A stretch of 64,000 nucleotides of DNA, taken from Agrocybe praecox (Eukaryota; Basidiomycota; Agaricomycetes; Agaricales; Agrocybaceae). The stretch is from the NCBI GenBank assembly GCA_964017145.1, contig OZ024842.1:2914001-2978000 (forward strand), given 5' to 3'. Below, one piece after another: positions 19,959 through 31,128 of the stretch. Position 1 is the first letter of the stretch. Every line of letters starts with the position of its first letter. The notes below the pieces were generated by a model. It did no database searches and was not told the origin of the DNA. It saw only the letters and a program-made list of their open reading frames with translations. The position numbers were made by a program, and so were the translations under genes.

Positions 19959-22549
19959 ATGCAGGCGGAACAACTCAGCGACAAAAGTAAAGATATTGAG
20001 AAGATTTCTTCCTCGTCGCATGACTCATCCTCCGACGATGGCTTCTTACTGGAGGCAGATCAACGACAAGCCGCAGAGAAGAAATTGGTCCGCAAACTTG
20101 ATCGTCGCGTTTTGCCTACAATTGTCGCGATCTATATCATGAATTATATCGACGTATGATTCTTATTTATTTCAAAGCTTGCTCTAACCGTTCTTATTCG
20201 GTTTCATAGCGGACGGCAGTAGCTGCTGCGAGACTAAAAGGTCTCGAGAAAGACCTTCATTTGACTGGTGAATTCCAATTTCTGTCATCTGGTCCACCTC
20301 TGTCTGCTGACAACCGACTAGAAATCCAGTACAATGTCGTTTTGGCAATTTTGTTTGTGGCATATTGCCCGGCCCAAATCCCATCGAATATGGTGCATTT
20401 AAAAATCCACTTGAAAGCATCATTAGACTAACCCAAGTTTGTTCAGATTCTGAACAAAGTTACAAGGTCCATCTGGAATAGTTGCACCGGTAGAACATGG
20501 CTGATTGAATGTGTCGCTAGGCCGTCCTTTTACATCGGAATCTGCGCAGTTTTGTGGGGCCTGACAAGTCTTTTGGCTGGAGTACGTGTTCGGTGAACTG
20601 TGGTGGATCCTTCATATTCATTAAATTTCTCTCGATCAATAGGTCACAAAAGGTTTCTCAGGCCTGGTGGCATGTCGAATTTTCATAGGATTCCCAGAGG
20701 TGTGGACTTGCTGATTCTTTCCCTTCGCGACTGTTTAACATTGTCATGTAGGCTGCTTTTTATCCAGGGTCAATATACTTGCTATCCAGGTCTGTGGTTT
20801 CAAATTTTGCCGGTTTGATCAACGGATGAATCTGAGTCCTGTAGATGGTATACTCGTAAGGTACGCCGATAACGCCTGAGAAGTATTCTCTAATACCCAT
20901 ACACAACCCATTGCTTTCTAGGAACTGGCGCTCCGATCTGCTATTCTGTATACAGGCTTCATCATGTCTAATGCATTTGGGAGTGTAAGTATTATACATC
21001 TTGTCGAGGGAATCTCTTCAACAGAGAATTAATTGCCCTCCTTTAAAAAGCTAATGGCTGCAGGTATTTTAAGTGGCATGGAAGGTAAACTGGGAATACG
21101 TGCTTGGAGATGGTAAGTCACGCATGGACTTTCCCGATTGACATATGAACTTGTTGACATCTTTTCAGGCTATTCTACATAGAAGTAAGTGACAAATTTT
21201 ATTCAACTCATTTTATTTCTAAATAATTGTGTTTAGGGAGCGATCACAATATTTATCGGACTTAATGCCATGCAAGTCTCCTTCACCGAAAGTTTCTCCC
21301 TCTTTACTAATTAAAATTGAATCAGGTGGCTTCTGGCTGACTATGTAAGCCTTTTTGTCGGGAGAAATAAAAGGGTTTGGCCCCTCTACTAATCACAAGG
21401 AGCCAGCCCCATAATACCCGCTGGTTATCGGTGGCTGAACGTCGTCTGGCCCGTGCTAGATTAGCAGAAGACGCAGGCGAAGCTGATGAAGATGGCGAGA
21501 GCGATACGTGCGTAGACCAAAACGAATGACCATAATGCGGACTTATCCTAATACCCAACAGTCCTTGGCAGGGATTGAAGTTGGCCCTCCAGGACCCTAA
21601 AGTTTACCTCTTTTCATTGATGAACTGCGCACAACTCCTCGGCATAGGTTACATTAATTTCTTTCCCACGTAAGGGTCGCATTGTCGTCTCCAGCTTGAT
21701 TTCCCTCTCATCATATTTTCACCAGATTGACCGCTACCCTTGGATTCTCAACGACGATAACATTGTTAATTGCCGCGTAAGTACCCAGGTTCGATTACTA
21801 ACAACGTCACTGACGTCCCATCAGGCCCCCCTGGATCGTTGCGGCAGCGGTTTGTGTTCTCAATGCCCGACATGCAGGTATGTCTTTGTGTGAAATGAAA
21901 AGGACCACTCACTCAAGCCTTTCTCTTAGACAAAACTGGCGAGAGATTCTGGCATGTTACGACGTGGTGGTGGATGAACATTCTCGGATATATCATTGCG
22001 CAGTCAACTATGTCTACTGGCGGAAGATATGTCTCGCTTTTCTTCCTAGCGGTGGGCAACGTCGGCTTTTCGATGACACTGGTATGGGTCAGCAATAGTA
22101 TTCCGAGACCTCCAAGCAAACGTGCTGCAAGTATTGGACTCGTCAATGGGTTCGGGAACATTGGAAATCTGTAAGTTGCGAATGTCTCAAAAACTTGTCT
22201 AATACTGAATCAACACTTGCTATCAGCATCAGTTCCTTCGTTTGGAAAGTTGAGTGGGCACCCAAGTATACACCTTCTATGGTTATTGGGATTTCTGCCT
22301 TCGTACTTGCCATATCTCTGGCACTTGGTAGGCTCCAAGGTTTTCTCCTAGTTTTTCGGGCACTAACGGCTCGTTGGTTTTTCAGTCATACGGTTTATTT
22401 TGATTCACGAAAACAAGCTTTTGGACGCAGATGAGCAAGGAGGCTTGAAAGATGCGAAACAGGAGCGAATCGAAAAAGCAGCAAAACTGGAGGGTATAAC
22501 AATTGAGGAAGCGATGGATAAAAAGCGCGGGTTCCGTTACTTGTATTGA
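19959..22549 (+). CDS. MFS transporter, anion:cation symporter (Dal5/Tna1-like), copy C
   Basis: Third tandem transporter, same exon order as A and B but clearly more diverged. ATG 19959 gives MQAEQLSDKSKDIEKISSSS; an upstream in-frame ATG at 19917 is less likely because A and B start at the MQ position. Core exons read RRVLPTIVAIYIMNYI, IQYNVVLAILFVAYCPAQIP, VACRIFIGFPE, YPGSIYLLSRWYTRKE, LRSAILYTGFIMSNAFGS, WLSVAERRLARARLAEDAGE, GIGYINFFPTLTATLG and IPRPPSKRAASIGLVNGFGN, ending KKRGFRYLY. Conserved helices with a diverged N-terminal tail and loops suggest an older duplication than the A/B split, possibly with a shifted substrate range. The 3' intron before the last exon also differs in sequence. 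Plasma-membrane importer of a small organic anion by family; substrate unknown. Confidence 0.85.
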
Positions 22550-23146
22550 AACTAAGTATCTATTTTGTAAGCTATAAGGTGACTCACCGGCATGAAAATA
22601 CATTATTCTCTAATATCAAGTTCCAGCGCGAAATTTTGGTGGAGTTGGGATTGACGAGGGTAATTCCTAATAACGGTGCAACTGCGCGACGCGCATTTAC
22701 ATATAAATAAGGCGATGGACTTTAGGGTCCGTTGATTGTATTGAATCCAAGTATATCCTTATCTAATCTTACATGACCAAAAATACTATGCCAAACTCGG
22801 GGAGCATCGTCTTCTTCCTCAGGAGACCCAGGAGAGAGGAAGCAGTCAGCTGGCCATGACCAGTGCGCGAGCACGGAGTGGCCATCCAGGTCATCGAGTT
22901 GCCTCGGCCGCGAATTTGGGAATAACGGTCCGGACGTCTTTGAAATTCGGTAATGGCGCTGGCGCATAAGTACTGGCCGTTCAACATGATCTACTTCTCC
23001 ACCACATTTCGCCTCTGGTGAGAATTCACAGAAATTTTCGGAACTTGAGAATATCCCTGAGAACCAGAATTCACAGCCAATAAATCGACCTCGTTTCGTG
23101 TTTCTTTCTTCCACTGCTTCTCCTCATCACCCCTAATTTGGTCCAA
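22550..23146. other. Intergenic before the dehydrogenase
   Basis: About 600 bp. An open frame on the minus strand (22722-23114) has no recognisable feature and faces the dehydrogenase start. A short AT-rich run (catttacatataaataagg, near 22694) resembles a core promoter element but lies ~450 bp from the next ATG. Confidence 0.45.
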
Positions 23147-24444
23147 ATGCCTCTCCCTCGAATTCTCATCTGCAGTAAGTGCATGGAGTCGTTGTTTGAC
23201 TGTGCAGTGGAATGAATATATTTTTTGCAGGCACGATTGTTTGGGCTCATGACGATGTTCAGCGCCTGCTAGGTGATATCGCCGAGATTGTCGTAAGTCA
23301 ATCATATTCACATGACGTTGAATTTTGTCCTAATTCACTGCATCTATGCATAGTATGTCGATTCACCCGATCGTAAAAGCTTCCTAGCAGAATTTGGTCC
23401 TGGAGGGAAATACGAGAATACGGTCGGAATTTACAGAGAGAACGAGTCGTCCAAAGTCATCGGCACATACGACAAGGAGCTCATCGATGGACTTCCATCA
23501 TCGGTGCGATGGATAGCGCACAACGGGGCCGGATACGACCCGGTCGACGTGCACGCGTGTAAAGCTAGAGGTGCGACAATCAGCGTCTTACCCCGCATTA
23601 TGTCATTAAACGTCCGTTCGGAACCACAGGGATCTACCTTTCGAACACCCCGGGTGCAGTAGATGATGCGACGGCTACGACTGCCTTGTATTTACTCATC
23701 TCTACCATGCGGCAGTACTCCGTCTCAGAAAGGGCCTTGAGGGAGCTCAAGTGGAAGCCCCAAGGACTGAATGCTCGTGCCCACGATGTGACGGGGAAGA
23801 CTCTGGCCATTCTTGGCCTTGGTGGGATTGGTACTCGTCTCGCCGTGCTTGCTCACGCATTCCCCATGCGCATCATCTACCATTCCAGACATAAGAACCC
23901 CGACGCACCGAGCTTCTGCGAGTATTTCGAGAATGTCGAGGAGATGCTGGCTCAGACGGATGTGCTTAGCGTACATGTACCCCTCCGCCAAGACACCGTT
24001 GGATTCGTTGGTGAGAAGATGATCAGGGCACTGAAACCAGGTGCTATTATCATCAACACGGCCAGAGGAAAGGTGATTGATGAAGAAGCCATGATCAGAG
24101 CTCTAGAAGATGGTCACGTAAGTTTTTCTTCCTTCTTGCTCCTTCTGTTCATCACAAGGGACTGAACTCGTAAAAATACCAAACAGCTCGCCGCTGCCGG
24201 TCTAGATGTCTTCCCTAACGAGCCAGAAGTCAACCCCCGACTTCTCGATTTCCCACAAGTTACTCTCCTTCCACATATGGGAACCGAAAACCAAGACACT
24301 CAGCGTTCAATGGAAGTACGAGCCCTGACCAACTTGAAAGACTTCATAACAACCGGCAAGGGCAAGGACCTCGTCATTGAGTTCAAGCAGGTGAGCACCG
24401 GCTTGAACGGCCCTCCCGACTTCAAGATGAAGCAAAAACTGTAG
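23147..24444 (+). CDS. D-2-hydroxyacid dehydrogenase (glyoxylate/hydroxypyruvate reductase type)
   Basis: Five exons; the first is 28 nt (MPLPRILIC, then a GTAAGT donor at 23175). The protein continues STIVWAHDDVQRLLGDIAEI, NGAGYDPVDVHACKARGI, YLSNTPGAVDDATATTALYL, and the NAD(P)-binding motif LGLGGIGTRLA. The catalytic triad of the family is visible: Arg in NTARGKVIDEE, Glu in DVFPNEPEVN, and His in LLPHMGTENQ. These enzymes reduce glyoxylate or hydroxypyruvate with NAD(P)H in the cytosol or mitochondria. The N-terminal half shows the VDVHACKARGI pattern common to fungal Gor1-type enzymes. The frame reads through a possible donor (CAG|GTGAGC at 24391) to a TAG at 24442, giving a short extra tail; a spliced alternative end cannot be excluded. 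Confidence 0.88.
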
Positions 24445-24767
24445 TGCTGATACTTTTTCGATGATCCTTCAAGTAATGTTTTGGCGACGTCTGTATAATG
24501 ACTAAAATAAAGGAGGATATCATAAAAACGTGTACACTGCATATAATTTAATTCTTGCAACAAGAATCGCCTTCGTGTTGTTTCATTTTCACCCATCCCA
24601 ATAGTGTGTCCTCATGTAAGTGGTCGAAAGTCAAAGCAAAAAACATGGGTCGAATGCATGAGGTCTCCTCGAGGACAAAATGCGGTCTTCGTTCCTTGAG
24701 AGTATATATGCACTTTCCTTGCTTCAACGCTCAGTCAGCTTTCCTATTGTCACGACCATCTTCTACA

Positions 24768-25880
24768 ATGTCTGCTAACCACCTGGATATGGTCGATACA
24801 ATGAAGCAATTGTGCGTGTGTGCCTCGGAAGTAGACTCGCAGAGTATTCGCGTTTATTAAAGGCTGCTCGGAACCGATAACAGGCAGGATGCTTTCTTGA
24901 TGTTGGCCGAACTACAAGGCAGTACATCTTCCGACCACGATTCTTTCGTTGTACGTGGAGTTGTTCGCCGTAATGGAGGGGTCATTAATTATCCATCGGC
25001 TTACTGCAGGATTCGTCCATAACAGAGATCGAGGCTTTCGGCCAGAAAATCGAAGAGCACGAAGCTGACATGAACCGAGTCCTCCAGGACATTACATCTA
25101 ATTTTGAAGGCGATATAGAGCGCGAGGTAATAGCATCCATGTCCATGTCAAGGTGCGCGAGTCGGCCATGAACGCAATCCGAGGCGTATTTAAAAATGTC
25201 CACTTTCCCACATATATCTGTGTCCCATCCAGCACGAAGAGTAGGCTGACAGATTTGGTACGAAGCGAGATAACGGCTCAGGTTAAGGAACAAGTGGACG
25301 AGCAGATCAAAGAACATCTGCCGCAGACCCTGCAGGAGCAAGCCGACGAGACCAAGAAGCAGGTGGGAGACGTCAAGATATCGCTCTTCAACTCGTGAGT
25401 ATTAGGCATAGTTCCGGGCGCCTTTCTTCCGCGGCTATTTGTTTTATATTTGTTGACGGGCGCCATTTTTTGTGTTGTTTTCCAGAGAAGCGAGACTCCA
25501 AAATTCGTTTGTTCAGACGAATTATGTCTTTGACCGCTTGGCTCCCATTCTCACTTCGAAAGGCGAGAAGAGCCCATACTATCCTCCGAACGTTCAATGT
25601 CTGTTCAACTACGACCGTAAGCAGTTGGAACAGCGAGTTTGTTGGATTTTTCTAACGCGGACTGTTGTTTAGTAGAATCTGCCAGAGAGCTGAACAAGCA
25701 CTACGAGCTCACGGATTCGGATGATTTGCAGATGAACTTCAAACAATTTTTGAAACACATAGGTTCGTTTGTGCTTGAAATGGATGGTGACCGATTCTTG
25801 ACGCTGTTCGGGGCATGTTCTTGTCCTTTTTATTTTTAGGCACAAATGTCGAAGTGACTGTTGCAGAACATGACACCTGA
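24768..25880 (+). CDS. Unrecognised coiled-coil protein
   Basis: A chain of about seven exons reads as one protein of roughly 240 residues. It starts MSANHLDMVDTMKQL at 24768. Next comes DAFLMLAELQGSTSSDHDSF (24888-24950), then ITEIEAFGQKIEEHEADMNR (25010-25126). Then come a long charged helix with TAQVKEQVDEQIKEH (from 25240), ARLQNSFVQTNYVFDRLAPI, YYPPNVQCLFNYD, ARELNKHYELTDSDDLQMNF, and GTNVEVTVAEHDT ending at TGA 25878. Splice phases agree at every junction except the first, where donor choice is ambiguous (GTGCGT or GTGTGT). The E/K/Q-rich middle predicts a coiled coil. No known family identified. It may be cytosolic or a structural partner; no function is assigned. Confidence 0.6.
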
Positions 25881-26189
25881 TGGTGATTGTATGCGCCCCT
25901 TTTGGTGTTGTGTGAGTAAGTATCATACGGAGCATTCAGATTGTTGGTTGGTCTGATTGAAGAACGTCATAAGTTTGACTTTTCAGGGGGAGAGAAGCTT
26001 CATAGGGCTTACATTATCTGTTTTCACCGCTTCATTACCGACGGACGGGGGTAAAATTTGTATCATCAGCCGAGCATGCCATCGCTGTAAACTGTTGTTA
26101 CACATGCCAATGAGAGCACAAGAGTTTGTATAATCACGATGAAAAGCTACCGAGGCTTCCTCTTCCTTTGAACAACAACAACAACAACG

Positions 26190-26671
26190 ATGGCGACTAC
26201 ACATTCGCAGCCGCCAAGCGTTCGCATAGCATCCAACGCTGGATCCCCTGTCCCTGGACGCCCCAGCATCAGTTCAATAGCAGGCCTAGTGAGCTCTGAG
26301 AACAATTTCGCAGCAGGGATAGGCGAAGTTGTGCAAACGTTTATAACATCCGCGAATGCCCCAAGCCCACGACCGATTATGGTTGAGTTTGGAAATCGGA
26401 TGATGGCTATTGGGCGGCAAAGAATGTCTTCAATGAATGGAAGAGTAAGTGGTCTTGACGGATGGGCGTCCCTGACAGTTTTTCATAACGCCCTTGTTAT
26501 TACCAGAATGCCGTACTGTATTTGAAGAGCAAATTCGGGCTTTTGCATGCGACACAAGCGGTGTTTCTGCAGGCGACATTTGAGGGGGACGAAGAAGGAT
26601 TTGTAGAGATAGATCTGGATTCATGGGAAGAGCTGGTTCTGTATATGAAGAGACTTCGTATCATAAGTTAA
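26190..26671 (+). CDS. Small unrecognised protein, two exons
   Basis: Exon 1 (26190-26444) and exon 2 (26507-26671) join across a 62-nt GT-AG intron to give 139 residues. The N-terminal ~60 residues are low complexity (SVRIASNAGSPVPGRPSISS). The C-terminal part is compact: MVEFGNRMMAIGRQRMSSMN, then AVLYLKSKFGLLHATQAVFL, EGDEEGFVEIDLDSWEELVL and YMKRLRIIS. A disordered N-terminus followed by a conserved-looking helical/acidic module suggests an adaptor. An ATG embedded in an ACAACA-rich leader is a plausible context. I know no family. Confidence 0.5.
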
Positions 26672-26747
26672 ACTCACGTGCCACAGTAATATGTAAAGAC
26701 ATAACTGTCAGAGTCAATCCAAGTCTCCTTACTTTCTTGCCACTACA

Positions 26748-28012
26748 ATGCCCGTATGCCTTTTCTTCTTTTTCCTTAATCAATGTAGTAATTCTCTTAC
26801 TAGGACCCTTTGGCTCAAGTAAACAGGGCATATCAGCGATTCACTCACTCGGAACTCGTCCTTTTCCTCAAAGTTCGCAACCTCCCAATATCAGGCACTG
26901 ACCTCGAACTAGCTTCCCGTCTTTCAAATCACGATCTACATACTTACCATTTCCCTGCGACCTCCCTAGATGATCCTGCATCCACATCGTCCCCGACTTT
27001 ATCTACCAAACGCCAACCTGCGTCCCCCGATTTGCCCGTAGAAATCCTCGCAGACATAATGGATCATCTGGGAGACTGGGAACTAGCCAAGGCAGTCGGT
27101 GTCCCTACCTCACTTTCACAGCCGTCGGAGTGGTCCCGTGCGACTCGCACAGACAGAGCCATCATCTCCGGCCACCCACCTCTCATCCAGCAAGTAAATC
27201 CCTGTGCAGAAAATCCTCTTACCAAGTTAGGAGCGACTGTAGTCCTCCGATTTGGTTATGTGAATATTCTCGAATACTTCCTCAATAACCACCACAAAAT
27301 GTTCCTCGACGTCTTTGAGGATGACCTCATACCCATAAAAGCATCGCGCCATGGTCGCCTCGAAGTCCTTTCATGGTGGAAACATGCATTCGAGTCGCAT
27401 CCAGACCTCGTGCCTCCACCAAAACGAGGCTCAATAGCCGAAGCAGTCGATCGCGCCTCGAGAAACGGCCATGTCGTTTCGCTCGACTGGTGGTTCAACT
27501 GGGGCCACCCATTCGAATACACCGAGGCGGCTCTGGAATACGCCAGCTCCAAAAATCAGATCCACGTCCTTGACTGGTGGAAGCGGCAGTACAAAGAGGC
27601 CGGGCTTCCGCTCAAAATTGGACGTGCGATGGACATGGCGAGCACAGCGGGGCATGTGGATGTGCTAGAATGGTGGGCGCGATCAGGGTTGGAACCTAAA
27701 TACGATCGACATGCACTTCAACATGCTAGCTGTCACGGAAAAGTAGAGGTCCTCCAGTGGTGGTTAGGCAGTGGCTTGCCACTAATTTTTGATCAGGAAG
27801 CCCTCACAGGCGCCACACGGCATAACAGACCAGAGGTACTTGAGTGGTGGGATAAATCAGGGCTGCCAATTACATATAGGATGTGTGATATTGAGGAGGC
27901 GCTGGAAGAATCTATTATCCCTGGAGACGATGCAAGGCAGTGGTGGCAAAGGAAAGGTGTCGATTTCAATGCGAACGACAAAGAATGGATGAAATTGCAG
28001 AGCCTGAACTAA
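26748..28012 (+). CDS. SAP-like/F-box-like protein with ankyrin-type repeats
   Basis: The large exon is open from 26804 to the stop at 28010 but lacks an ATG near its start. A two-codon first exon (ATG CCC, 26748-26753) spliced by a 50-nt GT-AG intron (26754-26803) gives 404 residues in frame. Residues ~15-50 (FTHSELVLFLKVRNLPISGT, DLELASRLSNHDLH) resemble a SAP DNA-binding motif. LPVEILADIMDHLGDWELAK at ~80-100 resembles an F-box. From ~150 on there are about seven degenerate ankyrin-like repeats with the recurring pattern A-x-x-x-G-x-x-x-VLxWW (LEVLSWWK, VVSLDWWF, IHVLDWWK, VDVLEWWA, VEVLQWWL, PEVLEWWD). Such WW-tipped repeats are common in large basidiomycete and oomycete ankyrin families. 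Role unknown. Confidence 0.75.
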
Positions 28013-28353
28013 TGTGACTTTTTTCAACTCGATTTTACTCTTCTCCTTCGTTCCTTATTTTCTTTTTTCTTGGTTTAGGTGCTTGTTTAATGAATCACTT
28101 GTATATTTTTGTCTACACTACTTACCCTCAACATCATTTGTACAAAATTATAGTCTTCTCATACTGTTTATTCTACACACATCCACAATAAACCCGCATT
28201 CCTTTGTATTTTTCATTTTTTTCATCTGTTGACAATAGATTCAGACCCATTTCTACAACACACTTGTATTGCAATTCATACAGTACTATTACGTACGTTC
28301 ACTGTCTACAAACACGACTGCGCAAAAATAAAGAGTGTCAAGAGTCAAGACTC
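28013..28353. other. Convergent 3' intergenic region
   Basis: 341 bp, T-rich, between two convergent genes. It should carry both polyadenylation signals. aataaa occurs in each direction (28188 plus; 28328 region), but no coding evidence is present. Confidence 0.5.
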
Positions 28354-29352
28354 TTAAAACCCTTCAGAAATGTTGTGTCGACGCTGCAGACGTTGGATAG
28401 TATTAGCCGGTGGGGACCAAACGTTGTGTTCCCCAAGATAATACGCCATTTCCCATTGAAATGGGAAATCTCTCGTTCTTATGTCCGCTTTAAAGGGGAC
28501 GTTCAAATGGAAGACTTTTCCCTTTGACACAGGGTCCAACCTTGTTGCATAACTCTTGAATATTTCCCCCGGGGTCCCATTCGCGGGATCCGGAAGCGTA
28601 TACACAAGAACGGGCGTCGTAGGTGCATCTTGCTCGCCAACGAGGGTGAACGCGATATGTGTGAGCTCAGGCATGAACTGGAATGGAATTCTGAAGAACC
28701 AGTTCGGGATAATTCCTGAGGACGAATGAGGGTACGCATAATCATGGCGCGGTGCCCAGATGGTAAGATGCGTTATCTGGTCCAAGAATTGCATGCCCCG
28801 CGGATTCGACGTGATCTCGTTCCATCTGGGAATGTACCCTGCGAATGTTACGCGGCTGCACGCCCAGTTGTCGGGGGTAAGGTAGGGTGAAGTCGTGGTC
28901 ATGACTTCGTAGAGGAGGTGCAGGGCAGCGAAGCTCATGCCTATCGTCTCTGCGTTGCTTAAGATGTTCCACAGCAGGGGGTAATTTGGGTTTGGGTATG
29001 CGACGCTAACTTGCGTCGTGGGCTCATAGCACTGCGAACTCCAGATACGGCGCACTATGGAAGGATAGTCAAGTCGGAGGCGATGATCGTTTTCATTCCA
29101 GTCATATTGTGTCCGCAACGTTCGAAGAAATCGCTTGAGATTCCTATCTGAGTTGAGGACCACAGTATGAAGAAAGTGTGGCATGATGACTTCACGAACG
29201 CCGAAGGAAACCAGAGCAAGTGCCCTGGCGCACGAATAGATATTTTCCTGTATCATTCGATTGTTGCGATCCACCGCCAATGCGGGAGTTGCTGCTATAC
29301 GGAGTATATCGAGACCCAGCTCGATAGGGAGTTCAGCGAGATTGAAAACCAT
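28354..29352 (-). CDS. F-box-like protein
   Basis: A single-exon minus-strand frame from ATG 29352 encodes 332 residues. The N-terminus MVFNLAELPIELGLDILRIA fits the start of an F-box, the segment that binds Skp1 in SCF ubiquitin ligases. It is followed by CARALALVSFGVREVIMPHF, the usual second helix pattern of Agaricomycete F-box-like proteins. The rest (LDQITHLTIWAPRH, FMPELTHIAFTLVG) has leucine-rich-repeat-like strands but no definite repeat array. Such proteins form very large lineage-specific families in Agaricomycetes. Target unknown. Confidence 0.7.
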   Translation of the reverse strand: MVFNLAELPIELGLDILRIAATPALAVDRNNRMIQENIYSCARALALVSFGVREVIMPHFLHTVVLNSDRNLKRFLRTLRTQYDWNENDHRLRLDYPSIVRRIWSSQCYEPTTQVSVAYPNPNYPLLWNILSNAETIGMSFAALHLLYEVMTTTSPYLTPDNWACSRVTFAGYIPRWNEITSNPRGMQFLDQITHLTIWAPRHDYAYPHSSSGIIPNWFFRIPFQFMPELTHIAFTLVGEQDAPTTPVLVYTLPDPANGTPGEIFKSYATRLDPVSKGKVFHLNVPFKADIRTRDFPFQWEMAYYLGEHNVWSPPANTIQRLQRRHNISEGF

Positions 29353-31128
29353 GATGAGAATGAAGATTTAGACTAGATGGCAGAAAACGAGTCAGAAAAC
29401 GTTGTAAAATGGTAAGAAACTGAAGTGCCCTTTAAAAGGATTTCGTGGGGTGGTGTTTTGGTGTAACTGACGTATACCACGCGTAGATAGACAAGTGAGA
29501 GTGGGTTATTGGTTGGCCATGACATTTGTGTTGGTCTCCACAGCCGAGTCGATGATATTGTGTGAACACAGTTGACAGATGAAAGGGAGAACAAGGTCCA
29601 TGCTGATCCACGTTATGATCGATACCGATGGAATGTTTGTTATGATATAAGCTAAAGGGTTAAATAAGAACAACCCGTCAGCGCGTCACCTCGGATTCCA
29701 ATTATAAGATTTTCAAGTGTCCTCCCCAGTGGGGCTTCTTTCTTTCTTTTGAACCGCTGTCGGCAACTTGCGTTTGTTATAACCCGAGTCTCGTTGCTGA
29801 GGCATTGACTGGTTGTTTTCTTTGCTGGGAGATTACTGAGAATCATTTGTCCTGATAAAAGATAGAAATAAAAAAGTAAATGAAGTCTGTCTTTCTAGAT
29901 CCGATATTCCCGTATACCTATTCGTTTGTTCTTCATTGCCTTCCCGCCCAACGTCAATAACACAGATTCGAAGAATTCGGGCATGAGGCATGTGCTTAAC
30001 TTCTTGTGGCCGTCTCTCCGTGTTCCAGGGAGTTTATCCTTCCAGTTCCCTGGACCATATAAGTTCCAACAAAATCCTCCATTCCTTCCTATTGTGTATG
30101 CAATAGAATCAGTTCAGCCCTTCATGCTTCTTCATCGTTGTCCATGACCTGTCTATAGAGGTCTACGCGAATTGATTATCTGTGGAGTACAGGATAGACA
30201 ATGTACATGTTCTCCCGAAGTAATAGAATAGAAAGAATGAGATCCTCGAGACAAATAGCAATGTCCTTCAGGTGTTTTGACAGTTATTGTTTTTGCCTCG
30301 TTTTTCGTGTATTTTTTCTTCTTCCAAAAGATTGAAGTCATCACAGCGGATGAGATAAAATGAGAGATATAAGTATAATGCAAGAGTTAAAAAGTCTCTG
30401 GGTAGTGTGAACGTCGTAGACAAGAAGAAATCAGCGGACGTTCCCTTTGTTCGACTCGCCGAAGGTAACGTGACCGAGAATTAGGTAGCGACCTCCGGCC
30501 CGAGTCCCGGGATCCGTAACGCGCAAATCAGCGCAGTTGGACCTCTTTCATTGCTACTCCCCTGTCCGTAAACGACTGAAATCTAAAATCCTGCAAGACA
30601 CACTATCGCTTCAAGTTTATTCAAGTTGTAAGTATAACCATTTGCCTTTATTCAGTGCTTTTCGGGTAAATTTGAATATAAGAACAGAGACACAAGATTC
30701 CCACTGTAGACAACATCTTTAATGCTTAATCTCTCTTTAGGCTCATTATCCAATACTTTCGTGATTCATCATCCATCATCGCGGTTATTTACGATGATTG
30801 GCTATAAGTCTAATGTAAAATCTCGTCACCCAGGGCGGAATGCGCATCAGCCATGGTGGAATGGATGCCGACCGATATTGCTGGATTGTCGTCGCACGAA
30901 CCCCTAATATCATCATCTGATTCATAGCAGGAGGCTTCTTCCAGAACGGTTTTCCTAAATTGCGCGTTGGTAAGCTGGTATACCGTGTGGGTGGAGGCCC
31001 GCCGGGATACTACATATATATTTATATCGAATATATATACCCCACAATCTTATCTCTTTCTACTCTTCCACGGTGGCCATCTTCACTTCTGCTTTCTCAA
31101 ACCTACTACCACCACACTCAAACTCAAG
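29353..31128. other. Long intergenic region
   Basis: About 1.8 kb with no supported gene. Several short open frames exist on both strands without motif or splice continuity. Close to its right end (31016-31041) an AT dinucleotide-rich stretch (tacatatatatttatatcg) and tatatacccc lie about 90-110 bp before the next start codon, and are the likely core promoter of the aldo-keto reductase gene. Confidence 0.55.
31030..31042 (+). promoter_or_regulatory. TATA-type core promoter of the aldo-keto reductase gene
   Basis: aatatatataccc lies about 90 bp upstream of the ATG at 31129, followed by a pyrimidine-rich leader (tctctttctactcttcc). Spacing and composition suit a TATA box plus CT-rich transcription start region. 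Confidence 0.45.

Noticed and set aside
28204..28527. Plus-strand frame of 107 codons
   Set aside because: It reads into the antisense of the F-box-like gene from a T-rich 3' spacer; no features.
30450..30520. B-box-like sequence (GGCCCGAGTCC) near 30499 considered as a tRNA gene
   Set aside because: No matching A box, acceptor stem or anticodon loop could be folded around it.
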